Counted from the first letter of the stretch, positions 51,898-60,892 are shown. The stretch is 64,000 bases of DNA from JACCZX01 sp963729165 (GCA_963729165.1 CAVSMM010000009.1:91128-155127), one strand, 5' to 3'. The notes: a model not told the origin generated them from the letters alone. Numbers and translations: made by a program.

Positions 51898-52875
51898 CTA
51901 TTCGGCCTTGATGCCCGAGCGCTTGATGAAGTCGCTCCAGTACGGCATCTCGCCGCGAATGAACTCGGTGAGCTGCTTCGGATCCAGTATCAGCGGTTCG
52001 AGCTCCTGCGCCTTCAGCTTTTCGCGCATGTCGGGCGCGTTCATCGCCTTGATGGCGGCATCGCTCAGCTTTGCGACCACGGGTTGCGGCGTTCCTGTCG
52101 GCGCCATCAGCACCAGCCACGCGTGCGCGCGAAGGTCGGGATATCCCAGCTCCTTCGTCGTCGGCACTTCAGGCAGGGTGGCCACGCGGTCTGGTGCGGT
52201 CACTGCCAGCGGCCGCAGCTTGCCGGCGCGAATCAGCGGCAGTGCGGCCGCCAACGTGTCGGACGCGAAGAGGACTTGCCCACTGGATACGTCGGTCAGC
52301 GCCTGTCCACTGCCCTTGTAGGGAATATGCGTCGCGGTCTTGATGTCCATCCGGTGCAGGAACATCTCAGACGCGAGGTGCGTAATGGTGCCCTGGCCCG
52401 CCGAGGCGAACGCCGCCGGCTGCGCTTTAAGACGCGCGACCAACTCCTGAAAGGTCTTGGGTGCCTCAGGTGTATTCGCGGTAACAAGCACGTACCAGGC
52501 TTTGCCGAGTCCGGCGACTGGTGCGAAGTCTTTCTCTACGCTGTACTTGACGAGCGGATTGAGCGCCGGATTGGTCACCAGCGTGCTCGTCGTTCCAAGT
52601 GTCATCGTGTAGCCGTCCGCCGGAGAGCGCGCTACTGATTCGGTGCCGACGATGCCACCGCCGCCGGGTCGGTTATCGACAATCACCGACTGGCCAAGCA
52701 GCGGCGTCATGCCATTGGCGACGAGACGCGCCAGCACATCGCTTCCGGTGCCAGGTGCGAACGCCACGACGATTCGCACCGGCTTGTCGGGGAACTGCGC
52801 CATGGTCGGTTGGGCAAATAGAGTTAACGCAATGCCCGTGAGAGCTGCGAGGCGCGCGAGCGCGGTGCGAATCAT
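51898..52875 (-). CDS. Bug/TctC family solute receptor
   Basis: 325 residues from ATG 52875 (MIRTALARLAALTGIALTLF signal). FPDKPVRIVVAFAPGTGSDV, DNRPGGGGIVGTESVARSPA, ADGYTMTLGTTSTLVTNPAL, GTITHLASEMFLHR, TKELGYPDLRAHAWLVLMAP. First gene of the minus-strand operon; its promoter faces the GntR gene. Stop lies 5 bases before the AtuA start. Confidence 0.9.
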   Translation of the reverse strand: MIRTALARLAALTGIALTLFAQPTMAQFPDKPVRIVVAFAPGTGSDVLARLVANGMTPLLGQSVIVDNRPGGGGIVGTESVARSPADGYTMTLGTTSTLVTNPALNPLVKYSVEKDFAPVAGLGKAWYVLVTANTPEAPKTFQELVARLKAQPAAFASAGQGTITHLASEMFLHRMDIKTATHIPYKGSGQALTDVSSGQVLFASDTLAAALPLIRAGKLRPLAVTAPDRVATLPEVPTTKELGYPDLRAHAWLVLMAPTGTPQPVVAKLSDAAIKAMNAPDMREKLKAQELEPLILDPKQLTEFIRGEMPYWSDFIKRSGIKAE

Positions 52876-52954
52876 CAATGTCTCCTGTGGAAATCTGTGA
52901 GCAGTCAGTCGATCAGCGCGCTCGTGAACGCTGCGAGGTGGCAGGATTGCCGCG

Positions 52955-52984
52955 TTGACCGATTTGTCCGTTTGTACGTACAAT
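52955..52984 (+). promoter_or_regulatory. Candidate GntR promoter with overlapping palindromic operator
   Basis: TTGACC (52955-52960) and TACAAT (52979-52984) with an 18-base spacer. The palindrome TTGTACGTACAA (52972-52983) covers the -10 box, a GntR-type operator pattern. The expected start of transcription falls at about 52991, on the ATG itself. Confidence 0.55.
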
Positions 52985-52990
52985 CTACCA

Positions 52991-53788
52991 ATGTCAACCA
53001 AACCTGTCAACGGCCAAGGTCTTGCGATGCAGATCGGACCGCGGTCTGGATCGCGCTATTCGATGCTGGCGCGGCATCTGACAGAACAAATCCAGTCGGG
53101 GCATTACAAGGTGGGCCACAAGATGCCGACCGAAGCGGAGCTGCAGCAGCGCTATGACGTCAGCCGGCACACCGTGCGCGAGGCGCTGCGCGATCTGAAG
53201 GGCCAGGGGTTGGTCGTGGCGCGGGCGGGAGTGGGGACGGTCGTCCGCGCGCGCGCGCCACGCACGCGCTTCATGCAGGGCGTAGGCACGCTGCGCGAGC
53301 TGATCCAGTTCGTGGAAGCCACGCGCATGCGTGTGCTGAAGACTCGCCAACTGATCGCCGACGATGCGATGGCCGCACGCTTCGGCATGAAGCCCGGCGG
53401 GCAATGGCACGAGGCGTCGGTGCTGCGTTTTCTGCCCAATGAATCAGTGCCCGTGGCTTCGATGTTTATCTACGTGCGCCCAGAGCACGCTGATGTACTC
53501 GGCATGATCAATAGCGCGCACGCACCTGTCTTCTCACTTATCGAGCGCCTGCATGGCGTGCGCATCTGCGAGGTCAGTCAGCAGATCGTGGCGGCAACGC
53601 TAACGCCTTCCCAGGCGCGCATGCTGAAGGCGCGCCCGCGCATGCCCGCACTCGAGATCACACGCCGCTACACAGACGCGCAGGATCGTATTGTCATGGT
53701 GAGCGTTGGTCTGTATCCGAGCGATCGCTTTAGTCACAACACCAAGTTCCGTATCGAACACGCAGACCCAAAGGAAATTTCACGATGA
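52991..53788 (+). CDS. GntR family (HutC/UTRA) transcriptional regulator
   Basis: 265 residues from ATG 52991. N-terminal winged helix: SGRYKVGHKMPTEAELQQRY-like text with YDVSRHTVREALRDLKGQGL. C-terminal UTRA ligand domain with VASMFIYVRPEHADVLGMIN. No RBS before ATG; the transcript is probably leaderless. Ends in an ATGA overlap with the CoA-transferase gene (start 53785), so the two are translationally coupled, and it probably regulates both divergent operons. Confidence 0.85.
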   Translation: MSTKPVNGQGLAMQIGPRSGSRYSMLARHLTEQIQSGHYKVGHKMPTEAELQQRYDVSRHTVREALRDLKGQGLVVARAGVGTVVRARAPRTRFMQGVGTLRELIQFVEATRMRVLKTRQLIADDAMAARFGMKPGGQWHEASVLRFLPNESVPVASMFIYVRPEHADVLGMINSAHAPVFSLIERLHGVRICEVSQQIVAATLTPSQARMLKARPRMPALEITRRYTDAQDRIVMVSVGLYPSDRFSHNTKFRIEHADPKEISR

Positions 53789-54945
53789 AGCCTCTTGCCG
53801 GCGTGCGAATCGTTTCCGTCGAGCAGTTTGGCGCGGCCCCGTATGGCTCTATGTTCCTTGCCGACCTCGGCGCGGAAGTGATCAAGGTGGAGAACGTTGC
53901 CACTGGCGGCGATCCGGCGCGCAAGACCGGGCCTTACCTGCTCGGCGACACCGACAGCGAATATTTCCAGACCTGGAACATGAACAAGAAGAGTGTGGCG
54001 CTGGACTTGCGCAGCGACCAGGGCCGCGCAGCGCTCGAGCAATTGATCGTCGAATCAGAGGTCGTGCTGAACAATCTCCGCGGCGACCTACCTGCGAAGA
54101 TGGGTCTCGATTACCAAACGCTCTCGCAGCTAAAACCGTCAATCGTCTGCGTGCATCTTTCGGCCTACGGCCGCGACAATGAGCGCGCCTCGTGGCCGGG
54201 CTATGACTATCTGATGCAGGCTGAAGCCGGGCTGATGCACCTCACCGGCGAGCCTGAAGGTCCGCCCACTCGTATCGGCGCTCCCTCGATGATCGATCAC
54301 TCGACCGGTCTGACCGCGATGGTCGGATTGCTCGCGGCGCTGGTGCAGGCGCGCGCCACCGGACAGGGATGTGACGTCGACACATGTCTTTTTGATGTAG
54401 CACTCCATCAGCTCGGATACGCGGCTATTTGGTACCTGAACGAGGGCCACGTGCCAGAACGCCAGACACGCAGCGCCCACTTCTCGGTAGCACCTGTGCA
54501 GACCTTTCCCTCCGCCGACGGCTGGATATTCGTGATGTGTCTTACAGATAAATTCTGGAACGCACTTCTCGGCGTGCTGAAACGTCCGGATATCAATGCC
54601 GATCCGCGCTTTGCCACTCAAGCCGCGCGCATGACGAACCGCGAGGTGCTCACTGAAACGCTTGATGGGGAGTTTCGAAAGCACCCGACCCGGCATTGGC
54701 TCCGCGTTCTTGCCGGCGTCCTTCCAGTCGCTCCGGTATTTGACTTGGAACAGGCGCTGGAGAACCCGTTTGTGAAACAGACCGGTATGGTCAGCGGGGT
54801 ACCGCATCCCGCTCGAGCCGATCTGCGCGTGCTGTCTAACCCCATCAAGATCAACGGTGAGCGCTTGACTCAGCGCACCTGCTCTGCGCCCGGCGCTGAC
54901 AATGCGGCACTTCTAAAAAAGGCGCAGCCCGAAGCGGCGCTGTGA
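53785..54945 (+). CDS. CaiB/BaiF family (type III) CoA-transferase
   Basis: 386 residues. PLAGVRIVSVEQFGAAPYGS, LGAEVIKVENVATGGDPARK, SEYFQTWNMNKKSVALDLRS, and the catalytic Asp region PSMIDHSTGLTAMVGLLAAL. These enzymes move CoA between acids, activating a carboxylic acid for breakdown. Coupled to the GntR gene and followed 21 bases later by the DehI-like gene. Would supply the acyl-CoA for the lyase encoded on the other strand (inference). Confidence 0.9.
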   Translation: MKPLAGVRIVSVEQFGAAPYGSMFLADLGAEVIKVENVATGGDPARKTGPYLLGDTDSEYFQTWNMNKKSVALDLRSDQGRAALEQLIVESEVVLNNLRGDLPAKMGLDYQTLSQLKPSIVCVHLSAYGRDNERASWPGYDYLMQAEAGLMHLTGEPEGPPTRIGAPSMIDHSTGLTAMVGLLAALVQARATGQGCDVDTCLFDVALHQLGYAAIWYLNEGHVPERQTRSAHFSVAPVQTFPSADGWIFVMCLTDKFWNALLGVLKRPDINADPRFATQAARMTNREVLTETLDGEFRKHPTRHWLRVLAGVLPVAPVFDLEQALENPFVKQTGMVSGVPHPARADLRVLSNPIKINGERLTQRTCSAPGADNAALLKKAQPEAAL

Positions 54946-54966
54946 GATGCAAGGCGTGATGTAGCG

Positions 54967-55776
54967 ATGCCCCTTCTTCCCGAGCTCGCCGAGTGCAACG
55001 CCACCGGCGAGAAGGCGGAGATCTACGTAGAGATGAAACGACTCGGCGGCGTGCCGATGGTCGCGTTGATCTTCCGCCATCTCGCCACGCTGCCCGGCGG
55101 ACTCGAATGGGCGTGGGCCGCGATCGAGCCGGCATGGCGCACCGGTCGTCTTCAGGAAGCGGCCTGGCGCATCGCGCGCGAAGCGCCACTTGCACCGATC
55201 GCCGCGATGCCAAGGCCCGTGTTGCGCGCCCTCGGCGTGGACGATGCCGGCGAGCACGAGATTCACGATGTACTCGACGCGTACAACCGAGCGAACCCCG
55301 AGAACATGCTCTCGGTGCTGTGCTTGCTGCGTTTACTCAGCGGCGCTGCGACTTCGGCGACACTCGAGCCGCGTGACTGGATCCCGCCGCCAACGCCTCA
55401 GTCGTTGGTGGCCATGACCGATATGCGGACGATGCCGCGCGAGCTGTCGGATCTCCTCGACCTGGTTGCTGCTCCGATGGAGCCGGGAGAGCCGCGTGTA
55501 GTCCAGAGTCTCTACCGTCACTTCGGTCATCGGCCGGCCTTTCTGGCTCTCGTCGTAACGCTACTGCGTCAGCGCTTCGATGACGGCTCCATCGACCGAG
55601 CGGTGCACGCGATTCGCAACACGATGTCAGTCGAGGCGGACAAGCTCGCGGCGTGCCTCACGGCACCACCCGCGCCGCATCCGGGCATCGAGCTCGCGTG
55701 TCGACAGTTTGGCGGCGCGGTGATCCCGCAGATGATCGTCGTCGGCCGGTTGCTCGAGGAAGCGCTGCCCGCCTGA
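54967..55776 (+). CDS. DehI-like (group I haloacid dehalogenase/halocarboxylic acid family) protein
   Basis: 269 residues. ECNATGEKAEIYVEMKRLGG, VPMVALIFRHLATLPGGLEW, then a second half with LLDLVAAPMEPGEPRVVQSL and HFGHRPAFLALVVTLLRQRF. This is the pseudo-repeat of DehI, an enzyme removing halogen from 2-halo acids. Whether the active residues are kept was not verified. The context, with acid uptake and activation, fits a carboxylic acid substrate. Confidence 0.7.
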   Translation: MPLLPELAECNATGEKAEIYVEMKRLGGVPMVALIFRHLATLPGGLEWAWAAIEPAWRTGRLQEAAWRIAREAPLAPIAAMPRPVLRALGVDDAGEHEIHDVLDAYNRANPENMLSVLCLLRLLSGAATSATLEPRDWIPPPTPQSLVAMTDMRTMPRELSDLLDLVAAPMEPGEPRVVQSLYRHFGHRPAFLALVVTLLRQRFDDGSIDRAVHAIRNTMSVEADKLAACLTAPPAPHPGIELACRQFGGAVIPQMIVVGRLLEEALPA

Positions 55777-55841
55777 GCCTAGCGCGCCCCCATGGCATTA
55801 AAGTTTCTTGATGCACACGCCAGCAGATAGTCGGCTTTGAG

Positions 55842-56105
55842 CCGGATCAGTCGCCCTTGCGCTGGGGAAGGTGGCGGCTACAAAGCATTGAACCGTGTTC
55901 GTACGCGTCCGGCAGCGAGCTGACTTGAACGTAATCGTCGCAGCGCCCGCACTTGTGCAGCGGTATGGGCGCCACCTGTTGATCGAAGACAAGCCGCTGC
56001 TCCTGAGTCAGCGCGTCCAAGTCTTTATGTAGATAGAGGCGGGCTACACCAAAGGCCGATGACGGTGGGTCGATGATTCCCATCTCGCCGAGCATGCGCA
56101 ACGCT
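55842..56105. repeat. 264-base duplicated block, copy 2
   Basis: Same length and nearly the same sequence as 35420-35683. The edges are sharp on both sides. Confidence 0.85.
55847..56105 (-). pseudogene. 5'-truncated copy of the putative zinc-binding gene
   Basis: Reads ALRMLGEMGIIDPPSSAFGV onward, as in 35425-35718, through CGRCDDYVQV and LCSRHLP to the stop. The true N-terminus (MSDDQQL...) is missing; upstream the frame enters unrelated bases. Intact from about residue 13 on, so it could be expressed only with a new start. Confidence 0.7.
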
Positions 56106-56147
56106 GGCCTGTGACGCCTAACAAAAACTGAGTTCGCAACGAACCGG

Positions 56148-56807
56148 CTACAAAATTCCGAGCCGCCGGAACACGTCGGCCAGCTTTTCTCCTTTCTGCA
56201 GCGCTTCACGCGACTGGTTCTCGCCCGAAACCTTCTCCAGCGCACGGCGCACGACTTCCGCTTCAACGTCGCGCGGAATGACGACCACGCCGTCGACATC
56301 GCCGAAGACGAGGTCGCCCCGACGCACGCTCACACCGGCACACATCACCGGCACGTCACGCTCGACCATTCGCGCTCGGCCCTTGGTGTCGAGTGGCCCG
56401 ATGCCGCCGCAGAACACTGGAAATCGCATAGCGCGGATTTGCTTCACGTCGCGCACGAGCCCGTCCGTCACGCAACCGGTCGCGCCACGCGCCATGCTGG
56501 CGGTGGAGAGCAACTCTCCCCACGGCGCGATGCGCTCGGTGGGGCCGTCGCACGCCAGCACGACGACGTCGCCGGGCGCGAGGTCGTCGACCAGCGCGAT
56601 CTCCACTTCGTAAGGGTTCTCGCCTTTCGCCGGCGGTGCGTACACCGGCATGTACACGCCGGTACGCGCGCGGCCTATCAGCTGCAGCGCGTCGTCGAGC
56701 GGGCGCATGAAGGGCTTCATCGCCTGCTGCATCAACCCAAGGCTGTCGAGCGTGTCAGAAAGCACCGCGCAGTTCAGAGTTTGCAGGGTGGTCGGGATCG
56801 TCGGCAT
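56148..56807 (-). CDS. RraA family protein / aldolase-type regulator
   Basis: 219 residues. CAVLSDTLDSLGLMQQAMKP, DDLAPGDVVVLACDGPTERI, APWGELLSTASMARGATGCV, TDGLVRDVKQIRAMRFPVFC, GVSVRRGDLVFGDVDGVVVI. This covers both RraA-type proteins and 4-hydroxy-4-methyl-2-oxoglutarate (HMG/CHA) aldolases; the R-D pair in LVRDVKQ and G-x-L-x-S-T fit the aldolases. It may belong to the same acid catabolism. Confidence 0.85.
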   Translation of the reverse strand: MPTIPTTLQTLNCAVLSDTLDSLGLMQQAMKPFMRPLDDALQLIGRARTGVYMPVYAPPAKGENPYEVEIALVDDLAPGDVVVLACDGPTERIAPWGELLSTASMARGATGCVTDGLVRDVKQIRAMRFPVFCGGIGPLDTKGRARMVERDVPVMCAGVSVRRGDLVFGDVDGVVVIPRDVEAEVVRRALEKVSGENQSREALQKGEKLADVFRRLGIL

Positions 56808-56888
56808 GGTGTCAGCTCCTGGCGAGCGGCCTCAAGTGTGCGCGCCGCGACGATACCGACTCACGGTGCACGAAATGGATAGCACTGA

Positions 56889-57056
56889 GTGCCTGAAATC
56901 GAGGACACCTCAAGCGCGACTTTCACAAGCAATGCCGTGCTGCGCAAGAAAGGCGGCAAGTGGCTGATCGTGCGCGACATCTGGAACTCATCGACGCCGC
57001 CACCAACCGCATCGCCGCCGTCGGCACCTGCTCCGGCTGCTGCGCCGAAGAAATAG
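56889..57056 (+). pseudogene. C-terminal fragment of a DUF4440/SnoaL-like protein
   Basis: After an in-frame TGA (56886-56888) the frame reads PEIEDTSSATFTSNAVLRKK then GGKWLIVRDIWNSS and a Pro/Ala tail. KKGGKWLIVRDIWN is the typical end of the NTF2-like DUF4440 domain. The N-terminal ~100 residues are missing. Confidence 0.5.
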
Positions 57057-57098
57057 ATAACGATGTCGTCCTCAATCAGACGACGGTCGAATCCGCCA

Positions 57099-58373
57099 TC
57101 AGTGAATACGCAGGCTCTGCGCCTCGATTCGAGGCGGCGGTTGTCGCCGACTAGATGAAGCAACGCGGGAAGCGGCTTGCAGTGTTAGGTAAAGGATGTC
57201 GCGCTGCGCGTGGCTTCCGCCCAGCCGATAAGCGCGGGAAGGAAGCTGTTCAAGCAGTTCGATGGCAAGCTCATTGTCGCCTTCGCCGAATGCGAGCAAT
57301 GCGCGGCACGCCGGGAGGCCGATTTCTCGTGTCGTTTGCCCGTGCCGTGTCGACGACCACTGCATGCCCGCCAGTGCATTTTCGAGACGCCGCGCATGCG
57401 TCCATTGACCGCCACCGACGAATGCAAGCATCGCGTGAACATCGTTGAAGCTGCAGAAGCCGTCGTCAATGTGCGCAGCCCACGCGTCGGCTAGTTCACT
57501 CCAGCGGTGTCCGGGTTTTCCGCCGAGCAATTGAATGCGCCAAAGGAGCGCCGAGGCGTCGATCAGATCTGCAATTTCAGCAGAGCGGGCGGCGCGCACT
57601 CGGCGGTCGTACAAGGCGAGTGCACGGTCACAATCCCCCAGCGAAAGGTGGAACAGAGCCAGATGCCACCAGCAGTGTGTGGCGACCACGGTATCCGTCT
57701 GCCATTGGTCCCGGTGCTCGCTCAGCCAGCGCACTCCAGCCTCGGGCCGATCGGTCATTTCGAAGATGTGCGCCATCACGTGGTGCGCGCGCGCGTTGGC
57801 ACCATCGAGGGCGAGCGCCGCAAGCGCGGTCCGCTCCGCGCGTTGAAATTCTCCCGTCTCCTCGAGCCCGAAGGCATGCATCGCCAGCACGGCGGAATAG
57901 CCGGCACGTTCGCTCGACCAGGCCGGCAGCACCGCAGCAACGCGCTCGCCCAAGCATTCAATATCCCCGGTCAGGTGGTCGAATGAATGAGCAACGTGCA
58001 AGGCGAGTGAGTCTCGTGGATCGAGATCCAGAATTCTTCCGAGGTGCCCTTTCGCGGACTCGTAATCGTCACCGACGACGGCAGCGAGGGCCGAAAAGTG
58101 CAAACGCTCACGGTCGCTTGCAGGGAGGTTGCTCAGGCGCTCGACCACCGGTCGCGCTAAGCGCACCTGGTCCGGATCACGACTGCAGACAAGCATATAA
58201 GCCTGCAGTGCGTGCGCCATTACAAAATCAGGCGCCTCCCTTAACGCGGTCGCGACATGGTCGTCCGCGCCGCGCCTCCAATTCTGGAAAGCGAAGGCGG
58301 CACGCTCGTACGCCGCTATCGCGGCAGGCGTGGCGCCCGACATTCCATTGGTTCGTTGATCGATTCCTCTCAT
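57099..58373 (-). CDS. TTC38-like tetratricopeptide protein
   Basis: About 424 residues from ATG 58373 (MRGIDQRTNGMSGATPAAIA). The TTC38 signature is spread over the length: HALQAYMLVCSRDPDQVRLA, HVAHSFDHLTGDIECLGERV, WWHLALFHLSLGDCDRALAL, HAQRDILYLTLQAASRVASS. Helical repeats form a superhelix; the function in bacteria is unknown. Its start overlaps the GNAT stop (ATGA), so it is coupled to that gene. Confidence 0.8.
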   Translation of the reverse strand: MRGIDQRTNGMSGATPAAIAAYERAAFAFQNWRRGADDHVATALREAPDFVMAHALQAYMLVCSRDPDQVRLARPVVERLSNLPASDRERLHFSALAAVVGDDYESAKGHLGRILDLDPRDSLALHVAHSFDHLTGDIECLGERVAAVLPAWSSERAGYSAVLAMHAFGLEETGEFQRAERTALAALALDGANARAHHVMAHIFEMTDRPEAGVRWLSEHRDQWQTDTVVATHCWWHLALFHLSLGDCDRALALYDRRVRAARSAEIADLIDASALLWRIQLLGGKPGHRWSELADAWAAHIDDGFCSFNDVHAMLAFVGGGQWTHARRLENALAGMQWSSTRHGQTTREIGLPACRALLAFGEGDNELAIELLEQLPSRAYRLGGSHAQRDILYLTLQAASRVASSSRRQPPPRIEAQSLRIH

Positions 58374-58408
58374 GGCACTCCGCCGCTCATCTGCGTTCCA
58401 AACGGAGC
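58355..58408. repeat. 54-base direct repeat, copy 1
   Basis: Covers the start region of the TTC38-like gene (MRGIDQ). Matches 58936-58989 at 46 of 54 bases. Confidence 0.75.
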
Positions 58409-58954
58409 TCTGGCTTCTCGGAACCATCTGTATCGCGCCGAAGCCGGGACAGGCAGCGATCGGTCAACGCTGCGCTCGACGCGAACCAGTCCCGGCGCGA
58501 CGCCGCGCTTGGTCTCAGCAAATCCGCAGCGGCGTATGAAGGCAAGCATGCGCGAATTGCCGGCCAGCACCTCACCGACTAGCCAGCGGAGACCGCTGGC
58601 GCGCGCAGCGTCGATCAGCGCTGCCACTAACCGCTCCGCCAGCCCCCGGCCCTGGAACGCGTCGGCCACCGCGATGCCGAATTCAGCTGTCTCTTGGTCG
58701 CTCGACACGGCATAGCGGGCCTCGCCGACGATCCGCTCTGTCCCGTGCTCGCTGACCGTGAGCACGAAGGCGACGTGCCGGCGTTGATCGACACAAGTCA
58801 GTGCTTTCAGCATCGCTTCGGTCAGCTCGTTGAGCGCCGCATGAAAGCGCAGCCGACGCGACATCGGCGACAGGACGCGCACGAAGCCCTGCAACGCGCC
58901 AGCGTCATCGGGCTTGATTGGCCGCAAAGTGAATTGTTGATCGGTTCCTCTCAT
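58370..58954 (-). CDS. GNAT family N-acetyltransferase
   Basis: 194 residues (MRGTDQQFTLRPIKPDDAGA). AEFGIAVADAFQGRGLAERL is the CoA loop, and VGEVLAGNSRMLAFIRRCGF the last motif. Its stop overlaps the TTC38-like start. The first residues MRGTDQ equal those of the next gene (MRGIDQ) because of the 54-base duplication. Confidence 0.85.
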   Translation of the reverse strand: MRGTDQQFTLRPIKPDDAGALQGFVRVLSPMSRRLRFHAALNELTEAMLKALTCVDQRRHVAFVLTVSEHGTERIVGEARYAVSSDQETAEFGIAVADAFQGRGLAERLVAALIDAARASGLRWLVGEVLAGNSRMLAFIRRCGFAETKRGVAPGLVRVERSVDRSLPVPASARYRWFREARAPFGTQMSGGVP

Positions 58955-58989
58955 CGCACTCCGTCGCTCATCTATGTCTCTAACGGAGC
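58936..58989. repeat. 54-base direct repeat, copy 2
   Basis: Covers the start region of the GNAT gene, including its upstream bases; same orientation as copy 1, with 527 bases between them. Confidence 0.75.
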
Positions 58990-59437
58990 GAACTATGCCC
59001 AGCGGGACCGTTCCACGAGCGTTCCAGTTCAGTCGCCGCCAAAGGAGTCCGAAACCCGCCCCGCGATGGTGTCTGGATCTGGCTAATCGCGGACCTCCGA
59101 CATACGAAGTAGAACTGCAACTGGATGCAGGCGGTATCTGCCCAACCGAACGCTCTCGTCGCGCGTGCGCACGCTGATCGATTTCTGGCGCAGCGGTTCG
59201 GGCCGGTGCCTTCGTGGAAAGTGGGTCGGAAGAGCGGTTCGCCTACAAACGCGCGATGTCGGGCGCTGCGCCGCCGAGCCAGGCGCGCGCATAGGCCTGC
59301 CGAGCCGACAGCTCGCGCCTTCACGTCGCCATTGCGTCTGTAAACCATCGCCATGCCGGCCAGCGCCAGCGTTCCCGAACGCGCACCAACGGCCGCTTCC
59401 ATCGGTCAGTCGGTCTTCTGCTGCTTGCAAGGCTTCG
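58990..59437. other. Gene-poor region, 448 bases
   Basis: Several long frames exist on both strands, but none has a recognisable start, RBS or family text; probably scar or degraded sequence next to the ATPase remnant. Confidence 0.4.
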
Positions 59438-59951
59438 TCATCGTTCGCGCTCTGTGCAGGACCGCGGAAAGCGCACTGGTCGCCAGCGGTGTTTCGCGGC
59501 GCTCGAGAATGGCGCATCGATGTCATCGCGCAAGTTGGTCGCCAGGATCACGAGTCCGTTGAACCGCTCGATCCGCTGCAACAGATAAGCGACGTCGATA
59601 TTGGCGTAGCGGTCGTGCGCATCGTTGATTTCCGCGCGCTTACCGAATAGCGCATCAGCTTCGTCGATAAAAAGCGCTTGGCCGGCGCGCTCGGCAGCGT
59701 CGAACACGGCATCGATGTTCTTCGACGTCTCGCCGATGTATTTGCCGGAAACCGCCGCAAGATCGATTCGCAGCACTTCGAGCGACAGTGCCTGCGCGAG
59801 AACGTACGCGGCCAGCGTCTTGCCGGCGCGCGGTACGCCGTGAAAACAGACGATCAGGCCCTGTGACGCGTGAGGTGTCGCGCGGCGACAGTCCGACCGC
59901 GTCCAGCAAATCCTGCGCAATCGCCGGCAAACAGCCAGCCGGCGCAGACAT
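59438..59951 (-). pseudogene. eCIS-type AAA+ ATPase, truncated and frameshifted
   Basis: From ATG 59951 (MSAPAGCLPAIAQDLLDAVG) the frame shifts by one base near 59875. After that it reads VCFHGVPRAGKTLAAYVLAQ (Walker A GVPRAGKT), YIGETSKNIDAVFDAAERAG, ALFIDEADALFGKR (Walker B), AHDRYANIDVAYLLQRIERF and LVILATNLRDDIDAPF. This arrangement is close to the CDC48-like ATPase of extracellular contractile injection systems (Afp15 type). The C-terminal lid after FPRS is missing. A 30-residue relative lies at 46853-46957. Confidence 0.65.
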
Positions 59952-60759
59952 GTGCGGCGATTCGCGCGGCTGTGCGTATTCCTCTACAGCTTCATCCGAT
60001 GTGGCGCTCGCTGTAATCCAGCGCTCCACCGCGTCGACGAGTTCGGCATCGTCCTGCGTTGAAGGTTGGTCTAGCTTTGCGAGCCAGCCGAAGATGCACC
60101 GTCCGGCCTGCGCCTTGGTTCGAATGCGCGCCACGTTGCGTGCGCCGCCGAGGTGCGTTGTGTTCACGTTGTCGACCACTTGCCATGCATCGCGTGCACC
60201 GAACGTCTGCTGCACTTCGGAATCACCCAGGATGTCGAGCGCCAGCTCGATGTCGGCTGATAACTGCTCGGCCACGAACTGCGCGCCACCCCACCCGTGT
60301 AGCCGATAGATTCGCCGCAAGATCGCGCGCTGCTTTTCGCACCTGAGCATTGGCATCGGTGCGCGGTGTGACCAGTGCCGCTGCACGGTGCTCACGCGCA
60401 TACGCCGACACCGCGGAGATGAAACGCATCCACAGCGACACAAATTCGGAGTTCGGCTCGACTGCTCTCGCATCTCCGCCGGGCGTGACGCCGAACATTC
60501 GCCAGTACGCATTGCGCCGTGCGCTCTCCGACTGCGGCCGCTGCGAGCGCCAGTACTGCTCCAGCATCTCTCCCGCACGACCGCGGCGGAGCGGCAGCTG
60601 TCCTTGCTGAAACAGTTCGACGATTCTCTCGACCACCTGAAAGAGGCGCATCTCCTCCAGCTGGTACGCAAAGTAGATCGCTTGTGCGGTGTGCAGGTTT
60701 TCCTTGACGATCTCAACGTCGGTCTGTGATTCCAGGTCGGGCAGTTCAATCTTCGCCAT
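59952..60759 (-). pseudogene. eCIS-associated conserved protein, frameshifted
   Basis: From ATG 60759 (MAKIELPDLESQTDVEIVKE) through LFQVVERIVELFQQGQLPLR, RGRAGEMLEQYWRSQRPQSE, ARRNAYWRMFGVTPGGDARA and SEFVSLWMRFISAVSAYARE; a one-base shift near 60310 then continues RLHGWGGAQFVAEQLSADIE, DSEVQQTFGARDAWQVVDNV, TTHLGGARNVARIRTKAQAG. I recognise this order as that of a protein found next to eCIS ATPases (from memory; needs a search). No stop separates it from the ATPase start in the last frame. Confidence 0.55.
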
Positions 60760-60892
60760 GGGAGATAGTGTGCTCCGACGCGCTCGATGGATCTCCAGAA
60801 TGCTCGAGTGCTCATTCCGAGCTACGTACGCTTTCCGAATTATTCCCACGCGCAAGGCGCGCGCTGGATGCTGTGCAGGCGGCCCTAGATGC

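Noticed and set aside
57620..58582. Plus-strand 320-residue open frame
   Set aside because: Antisense of the TTC38-like and GNAT genes; Arg/Pro-rich shadow.
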